5,966 bases of DNA from Deltaproteobacteria bacterium (GTDB lineage Bacteria > Desulfobacterota > Desulfarculia > Desulfarculales > Desulfarculaceae): assembly GCA_021815655.1 (NCBI GenBank), contig JAKAGJ010000164.1, positions 1-5,966 of the forward strand. Reading direction: 5' to 3'. Positions 1 through 5,966 of the stretch are shown here, piece after piece (position 1 is the stretch's first letter; the number at the start of each line of letters is the position of its first letter). Position numbers and translations under genes: made by a program. The notes below the pieces were generated by a model that was not told the origin of the DNA, did not search any database, and was given only the letters and a program-made list of their open reading frames with translations.

Positions 1-1
1 C

Positions 2-1096
<1,095 letters not shown>

Positions 1097-1121
1097 GCCT
1101 CTTTTGATTTCAGACCCTTAA

Positions 1122-1151
1122 GGCCAGGCGTCCCCACAGGGGCGCCTGGCC
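1122..1151 (+). terminator. GC-rich hairpin after aacS
   Basis: The arms GGCCAGGCG (1122-1130) and CGCCTGGCC (1143-1151) pair perfectly. An inner CCCC/GGGG (1132-1135 with 1139-1142) closes a three-base loop, with one bulged T at 1131. The stem starts 25 bases after the aacS stop, where an intrinsic terminator would be expected. No T tract follows, so termination would be inefficient or would need Rho. An alternative role is a 3'-end stabilising stem. The following promoter supports a transcription unit boundary here. Confidence 0.6.
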
Positions 1152-1160
1152 GCCGGGGGC

Positions 1161-1189
1161 TTGACCCAGACCCGCGCCGGGGGTATCAC
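1161..1189 (+). promoter_or_regulatory. Sigma70-like promoter for the small membrane protein
   Basis: TTGACC (1161-1166) matches the -35 consensus at five of six positions. After a 17-base spacer, TATCAC (1184-1189) matches the -10 consensus at four of six. Expected transcription start is near 1196, giving a leader of about 60 bases before the ATG at 1256. The leader contains CCGGCC (1211-1216), GGCCGG (1220-1225) and CCGGCC (1227-1232), which can form a 6-bp stem with a 3-base loop. Inferred from sequence only. Confidence 0.55.
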
Positions 1190-1255
1190 AATGCCCGAGA
1201 CACGGATGCGCCGGCCCCTGGCCGGACCGGCCCGTCCACAGCGCGGGAGGGGGTC

Positions 1256-1573
1256 ATGTTCACGCGCGTAATCTTAAGAACCTGTCTGGCGGCGGCCCTC
1301 TTGACCGCCAGCCTGCTGTGGCTGTGGCAGGTGGACGGCCAGCACGGCCATCCTCCGCGGTATGTGGGCCAGGACTATGCGCCTCTGACCAAGGAGCTGA
1401 GACGCGAGGCGGCCAACTATCCCCAGGAGCCCCGTGACGCCGACTCCAGGGAAAGCACCCTGGCCGACCCCGAAACGGCCACGGATCGGGAGTACCGCTG
1501 GGAGTGCTTGCTGGCCGAGGACGAGCCGGCCAACCGGCGCCGGCCCGGGGTGGCCAAGATGCCGGAGGTCTGA
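1256..1573 (+). CDS. Small single-pass membrane or exported protein, unknown family
   Basis: The 105-residue product is not recognised. Residues about 5-26 form one hydrophobic segment following an Arg at 4, compatible with a signal anchor or an uncleaved signal peptide. Cys10 lies inside it but in the context LRTC, which is not a lipobox. The remaining 80 residues are hydrophilic, rich in Arg, Glu, Asp and Pro, contain Cys84, and probably face the periplasm without an obvious fold. The ATG is preceded by a purine run GGGAGGGGG (1245-1253) close to the start, and a good promoter lies upstream, so the gene is probably real. It stands alone on the plus strand between aacS and the convergent kinase operon, with only 12 bases separating its stop from the kinase stop. 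No function is proposed. Confidence 0.65.
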   Translation: MFTRVILRTCLAAALLTASLLWLWQVDGQHGHPPRYVGQDYAPLTKELRREAANYPQEPRDADSRESTLADPETATDREYRWECLLAEDEPANRRRPGVAKMPEV

Positions 1574-1585
1574 GGCGCCGCGCCG

Positions 1586-3691
<2,106 letters not shown>

Positions 3692-3758
3692 GCGGCATTC
3701 ACCTTTGTGGCCTCCGGGACCGTCCCTTCCGCGGCCCGCCCCGGGAGGCGCCCCTGGC

Positions 3759-4295
3759 CTAGGGTTGGCGGGTAGGGTCCGCGAAGGGGCTCAGCTCCAG
3801 GCGGCAACCGGGGCAGAGTTCCAGGGTCTGCCACCGGCGCTGGGTGACTATATAGACGTATTCCACCACCGGGCGCGGCCCCTCCAGGGAGAGGTGGCGC
3901 ACCGAGCACTCCAGAAGAAAGAAGACCTTGTAGGTGCCAGCCGGGGCCAGGAACTCGGCCGCGCCGTTGAAGTCGTAACCCTCGACGTTTTCCACCGGGC
4001 GCAGCGGCCGCAAGGGGGTGTAGGAGCCGTCGGGGCCGGGCACGAAGGCCCGCAGGTCCCACAGGGGCTGTGAGACATCCTCGGCGCCGCCCAGGGGGTC
4101 GTATTGCAGACGGGCCTTGGCCACCAGCGCCTGTTCCACCATCTGGCGGGTGACCGAGGCCTGGGCGCTGACCACCAGATGGGCCGGGTTGGGTCCCGGG
4201 TCCTGGTACACGGCGCAGCCCCCGGCCAGGACCGGCAGGGCCAGCAGGAACAGGACCAGCAGGCGCTGCCCCCAGGCGGCGGTCATTTGTCTCAT
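3759..4295 (-). CDS. Predicted lipoprotein of unknown family with CPGC motif
   Basis: The 178-residue product starts with a classic export signal: Arg2 and Arg11, hydrophobic residues 12-23, then LAGGC with Cys27 as the probable lipidated residue. The lipobox is slightly atypical (Ala at -3, Leu at -4). After Cys27 come a Gly/Pro-rich spacer, a helical-looking segment (about 46-64), and a beta-rich part including PAGTYKVFFLLEC (118-130), which looks like a beta-sandwich strand pair. The C-terminal region contains CPGC (161-164), so the mature protein has three cysteines besides the lipidated one (130, 161, 164). No His follows CPGC, so it is not a c-type haem site; a disulfide or metal site is possible. 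The family is not recognised. Its start overlaps the USP stop as ATGA (4292-4295), and a strong GGAGG lies seven bases upstream, so it is translationally linked to the USP and precedes the kinase. Confidence 0.85.
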   Translation of the reverse strand: MRQMTAAWGQRLLVLFLLALPVLAGGCAVYQDPGPNPAHLVVSAQASVTRQMVEQALVAKARLQYDPLGGAEDVSQPLWDLRAFVPGPDGSYTPLRPLRPVENVEGYDFNGAAEFLAPAGTYKVFFLLECSVRHLSLEGPRPVVEYVYIVTQRRWQTLELCPGCRLELSPFADPTRQP

Positions 4296-4759
4296 GCTTG
4301 ATCCTCCGGGGGCAAACGCAGGGGGTTGACCGTGAGCACCGGGGCCGGCGAGTTTTTCAGCACCCGCTCGGCCACGCTGCCGAAGATGGCGTGTTCCAGG
4401 CCCCGGCGGCCGTGGGTGCCCATGATAATGAGGTCCGCGCCCTGGCGGAGGGCCTGCTCCACGATCACCGTGGCCGGGTCGCCCACCAGCACCTGGGCCG
4501 TGGCCTGGGGCCAGTCCACGAAATGCTCCCCCCGGAAGGCCTCCAGCTGCCGCCGCGCCTGGCGCAGGGCCTCATCCTCCCAGCGCCCCAGGTCGGGATG
4601 GGGTTCATCCAGGCCCAGGTACTGCCCCAGGTCGGCCACCACGTGCAATAGGCACAGATTGGCCCCGTGAACCCGCAGCATCTGCCGCACATAGGGCACC
4701 ACGCGCCGGTTGTTCAGCGAAAAGTCCACGGGAAAAAGTATCCTGGCGATCTTGACCAT
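4292..4759 (-). CDS. Universal stress protein, ATP-binding type (UspA family)
   Basis: This 155-residue cytoplasmic protein is a single UspA domain of normal family length. Strand 1 ends in ILFPVDFS, with the conserved Asp12 that contacts the nucleotide in this fold. The second conserved block is ADLIIMGTHGRRG (108-120). The nucleotide-binding signature G-x2-G-x9-G-S is complete: Gly114, Gly117, Gly127 and Ser128. This places it with the ATP-binding (MJ0577-like) class rather than the non-binding UspA class. The final strand APVLTVNP is typical. The start is supported by GGAAGGG (4775-4769) nine bases upstream. It is the first gene of the minus-strand operon; its TGA overlaps the lipoprotein ATG. 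Such proteins usually support survival or modulate partners in starvation or redox stress. A specific role next to the histidine kinase is inference. Confidence 0.95.
   Translation of the reverse strand: MVKIARILFPVDFSLNNRRVVPYVRQMLRVHGANLCLLHVVADLGQYLGLDEPHPDLGRWEDEALRQARRQLEAFRGEHFVDWPQATAQVLVGDPATVIVEQALRQGADLIIMGTHGRRGLEHAIFGSVAERVLKNSPAPVLTVNPLRLPPEDQA
4303..4307 (-). promoter_or_regulatory. Ribosome binding site of the lipoprotein gene, inside the USP 3' end
   Basis: GGAGG on the minus strand lies seven bases before the lipoprotein ATG and within the last codons of the USP gene. Together with the ATGA stop/start overlap (4292-4295) it fixes the lipoprotein start and indicates translational coupling. 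Confidence 0.85.
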
Positions 4760-4802
4760 GGATGGCCGCCCTTCCGCCCGTCCGGGGCTAGTCCATTCTG
4801 TT

Positions 4803-4814
4803 TGCTATTATACT
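4803..4814 (-). promoter_or_regulatory. -10 element of the USP operon, in a near-palindrome readable on both strands
   Basis: On the minus strand 4812-4807 reads TATAAT, a perfect -10 hexamer, placing the start near 4800 and leaving a leader of about 40 bases before the USP ATG. No TTGACA-like -35 is found 16-18 bases upstream, so the promoter may need an activator. On the plus strand the same bases read TG-C-TATTAT (4803-4811), an extended -10 pattern that could serve the divergent PASTA gene. The 12-mer 4805-4816 is a palindrome at 10 of 12 positions. Confidence 0.55.
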
Positions 4815-4845
4815 AGCATGTCGGGCGCCGGGGCCGTTTTTCCCC

Positions 4846-4898
4846 CCGTGGTCCGGGTTCACGGCGCCATGGTGTATATTGGGGATATAGGACCACGG
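4846..4898. repeat. 9-bp perfect inverted repeat in the divergent intergenic region
   Basis: CCGTGGTCC (4846-4854) and GGACCACGG (4890-4898) are exact reverse complements separated by 35 bases. The arms are 44 bases apart, close to four helical turns, and enclose an AT-rich TATATT (4875-4880). This could be a pair of operator half-sites or a leader-RNA stem for the PASTA gene. The whole gap 4760-4974 otherwise shows no gene; a small GC hairpin (GCCGGC at 4922-4927 and 4934-4939) also occurs near the PASTA start. Confidence 0.45.
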
Positions 4899-4974
4899 CG
4901 CGCCCTGGCCGCGCCAGCGGGGCCGGCGCCGTTGCCGGCATGACCATGGCCAGGGCCGCGTTCGGGGGGTTGGC

Positions 4975-5520
4975 ATGGGCCTTCGCAAATCCGTGGGATT
5001 GGGGATACTGGGGCTGGTGATCCTGTTGGGCGCGGCCGGGGCCTGGGCCGCCGACTCATGGCCCCCGGCCAGCGGCCGGCGCCTGGGGCAGGGCCTGGTG
5101 CAGGTGCCCGTGGTGCTGGGCCTGCCCGAGGCCTCGGCCCGGGCCGAGCTGAGCAGGGCCGGTCTGCGGGGCCGCGTGCACCAGGAACCAGGGGCCTGTC
5201 AGGATCCGGCCGCCGCCGGACTGGTCCACCGCCAGCACCCCGAGCCGGGCCAGGGTCTGCCCCCCAACTCCTGGGTGGACATCAGCGTCTGCCCGGCCCT
5301 GGCCCCCGGGCGCCGGGTGGAGGTGCCCAACCTGCACGGCCTGGAGGAGGCGCAGGCCCGCGCGGCTCTAAAGGCCGCGGGCCTGCGCATGCAGATCACC
5401 CGGCGGGAGAAATGCGAGCGGGCCGACCACCTGGGCCGGGTGGTCTGCCAGTCCCCGCCCGCCGGCGAGCAGGCCGGGCGGGGACAACGGGTGAAGGTGC
5501 GCGTCTGCCGGGGGCGCTGA
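4975..5520 (+). CDS. Secreted protein of two PASTA domains
   Basis: The 181-residue product starts with an export signal: Arg4 and Lys5, hydrophobic residues 7-22, and a probable signal peptidase site after AWA (23-25). The mature part is two PASTA domains, about 42-106 and 115-178. Each begins with the V-P-x2-x-G-L block (VPVVLGL, VPNLHGL) followed by the A-x-A-x-L-x2-A-G-L helix (PEASARAELSRAGL, EEAQARAALKAAGL) and ends in a V-x-V-C strand. PASTA domains are known from PBP2x-type transpeptidases and Ser/Thr kinases, where they bind muropeptides or lie near the septum; here there is no kinase or transpeptidase domain. Cys75/Cys147 and Cys106/Cys178 occupy equivalent positions in the two repeats, suggesting one disulfide per domain; Cys158 is unpaired. 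The start is chosen for the signal peptide and the upstream G-rich run (4964-4969), a weak ribosome site. The gene diverges from the USP operon. Exact role unknown. Confidence 0.88.
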   Translation: MGLRKSVGLGILGLVILLGAAGAWAADSWPPASGRRLGQGLVQVPVVLGLPEASARAELSRAGLRGRVHQEPGACQDPAAAGLVHRQHPEPGQGLPPNSWVDISVCPALAPGRRVEVPNLHGLEEAQARAALKAAGLRMQITRREKCERADHLGRVVCQSPPAGEQAGRGQRVKVRVCRGR

Positions 5521-5584
5521 AGCCTCCCGGCCCCCGGCCCGCCGCCCGGCGAAAAAAAATATTTTTCATAACCCTTCTTTCCTG

Positions 5585-5610
5585 CAAAATAGAAAGAGTC
5601 ATGCCGATAT
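5585..5610 (+). promoter_or_regulatory. FliA (sigma28)-like promoter of the chemoreceptor gene
   Basis: GCCGATAT (5603-5610) matches the enterobacterial FliA -10 consensus GCCGATAA at seven of eight positions. CAAA (5585-5588) matches the TAAA core of the -35 at three of four, with a 14-base spacer against the usual 15. The rest of the -35 (GTTT) is not conserved. Chemoreceptor genes commonly belong to the FliA regulon, which makes the match meaningful. Expected start is near 5617, giving a leader of about 70 bases. Confidence 0.6.
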
Positions 5611-5620
5611 TTAATTAACT

Positions 5621-5639
5621 GGGGCGCCGGCGGCGCCCC
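5621..5639 (+). terminator. Perfect 8-bp GC hairpin, terminator or leader stem
   Basis: GGGGCGCC (5621-5628) and GGCGCCCC (5632-5639) pair without mismatch around the loop GGC. There is no T tract after it. It is 100 bases past the PASTA stop and would also be at the very 5' end of a transcript from the sigma28-like promoter. It may therefore be a 5' stabilising stem of the chemoreceptor mRNA rather than a terminator. Confidence 0.5.
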
Positions 5640-5675
5640 GTGTCCTGTACCCCCATCTAACATGTCTCTGGCCGC

Positions 5676-5680
5676 GAGGA
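5676..5680 (+). promoter_or_regulatory. Ribosome binding site of the chemoreceptor
   Basis: GAGGA lies seven bases before the ATG at 5688 and ten before the ATG at 5691, so it decides for 5688. Another ATG at 5680 overlaps the site, is out of frame and stops after three codons. Confidence 0.75.
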
Positions 5681-5687
5681 TGTACCA

Positions 5688-5966
5688 ATGATGAATAAGC
5701 TCAAACTTGGCACCAAGATCGGCGCCGCCTTCGGCCTGTTGATACTCATCGCCCTGCTCCTGGGCGCCCTGGCCATATGGAACATGTCCCGGGCCAGCGG
5801 CTACTCCACCCGCCTGGCCGAGGACTTCATGCCCGAGGTGGAGATCGCCGTCTCCCTGGAGCGCGCCACCCGCGAGGTCATGTACCAGGTGCGCGGCTAT
5901 TCCTGGACCGAGGATAAGCGCTTCATCGATCAAGCTTACAACTCGCTGCGGAATGTGAACAAATAC
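5688..5966 (+). CDS. Methyl-accepting chemotaxis protein, N-terminal fragment (3' end outside window)
   Basis: The open frame continues to the window edge for 93 codons without a stop. The N-terminus is typical of chemoreceptors: a short basic leader (MMNKLKLGTKIG), a transmembrane helix (about 11-31), and the start of an amphipathic helical extracytoplasmic sensor. The latter includes EDFMPEVEIAVSLERATREVM (an alpha-helical stretch) and VRGYSWTEDKRFIDQAY, patterns I associate with four-helix-bundle or HBM-type sensor domains. HAMP and signalling domains would lie beyond the window, so the call rests on the N-terminus alone. The ligand cannot be told. The ribosome site GAGGA (5676-5680) is seven bases before the first of two adjacent ATGs (5688 and 5691), favouring 5688. 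The upstream FliA-like promoter supports the assignment. Confidence 0.82.
   Translation, partial: MMNKLKLGTKIGAAFGLLILIALLLGALAIWNMSRASGYSTRLAEDFMPEVEIAVSLERATREVMYQVRGYSWTEDKRFIDQAYNSLRNVNKY

Larger units (their letters stand above)
5521..5687 (+). other. Intergenic region between PASTA gene and chemoreceptor
   Basis: This 167-base gap contains no gene. It begins GC-rich (5525-5551), switches abruptly to an AT-rich stretch (5552-5619) holding the 12-bp palindrome AAAAATATTTTT (5555-5566) and a sigma28-like promoter, and then carries a perfect GC hairpin (5621-5639). No clear intrinsic terminator for the PASTA gene is seen directly after its stop. Confidence 0.7.

Noticed and set aside
3692..3758. 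Separate promoter or terminator between lipoprotein and kinase
   Set aside because: Only a weak 5-bp stem (3716-3726) and no promoter hexamers are visible; the gap is compatible with co-transcription.
4104..4670. Plus-strand frames opposite the lipoprotein and USP genes
   Set aside because: They are antisense shadows; the minus-strand genes have signal peptide, lipobox, nucleotide-binding motif and ribosome sites.
4760..4974. Possible small gene or RNA in the divergent intergenic region
   Set aside because: Short frames here have no ribosome site and Arg/Pro/Gly-rich translations; apart from promoter-like and inverted-repeat elements nothing supports a gene or a known RNA family.
5680..5691. 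Three-codon frame ATG-TAC-CAA-TGA overlapping the chemoreceptor start, as a possible leader peptide
   Set aside because: Its ATG overlaps the ribosome site itself, so it cannot use that site, and no other site is visible upstream.
5199..5933. Minus-strand 244-codon frame across the PASTA gene, intergenic region and chemoreceptor
   Set aside because: It runs antisense to two genes with clear domain signatures and has no ribosome site or recognisable domain.

Overview
The window is GC-rich bacterial chromosome with dense coding. It carries four complete genes of recognisable type or domain content (hybrid histidine kinase, universal stress protein, PASTA protein, lipoprotein), one small membrane protein of unknown family, and a gene fragment at each edge. 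The strong third-position G/C bias, the acetoacetyl-CoA synthetase, a PAS-type hybrid kinase with an NtrB-like phosphoacceptor domain and a chemoreceptor suggest a motile proteobacterium. My best guess is the former Deltaproteobacteria (Desulfobacterota). That placement is inference from general resemblance, not from any marker gene.

Layout. Positions 2-1096 (+) hold the C-terminal part of acetoacetyl-CoA synthetase, followed by a strong GC hairpin at 1122-1151. A sigma70-like promoter at 1161-1189 then leads into a 105-residue single-pass membrane protein (1256-1573, +). Its stop codon lies only 12 bases from the stop of a convergent minus-strand operon. Read in its own direction, that operon is universal stress protein (4759-4292), then a lipoprotein of unknown family (4295-3759, ATGA overlap), then a membrane hybrid histidine kinase with two PAS domains and a C-terminal receiver (3691-1586).

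The operon starts from a 215-base divergent intergenic region (4760-4974). This region contains a perfect TATAAT on the minus strand, embedded in a near-palindrome, and a 9-bp inverted repeat. On the other side is a secreted protein made of two PASTA domains (4975-5520, +). After an AT-rich intergenic stretch with a FliA (sigma28)-like promoter and a perfect GC hairpin, the window ends in the N-terminal 93 codons of a methyl-accepting chemotaxis protein (5688-5966, +).

How the genes may work together. The USP, lipoprotein and kinase are very probably co-transcribed and look like a stress or envelope sensing unit: a cytoplasmic nucleotide-binding stress protein, an outer-envelope lipoprotein with a CPGC motif, and a membrane kinase. 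No DNA-binding response regulator is present here, so the output is unknown. The chemoreceptor appears to be a separate, flagellar-regulon gene. Nothing in the window is a mobile element, CRISPR array, tRNA or rRNA, and I see no convincing previously undescribed large system. The most distinctive items are the three-gene operon, the cysteine-matched double PASTA protein and the intergenic regulatory structures.
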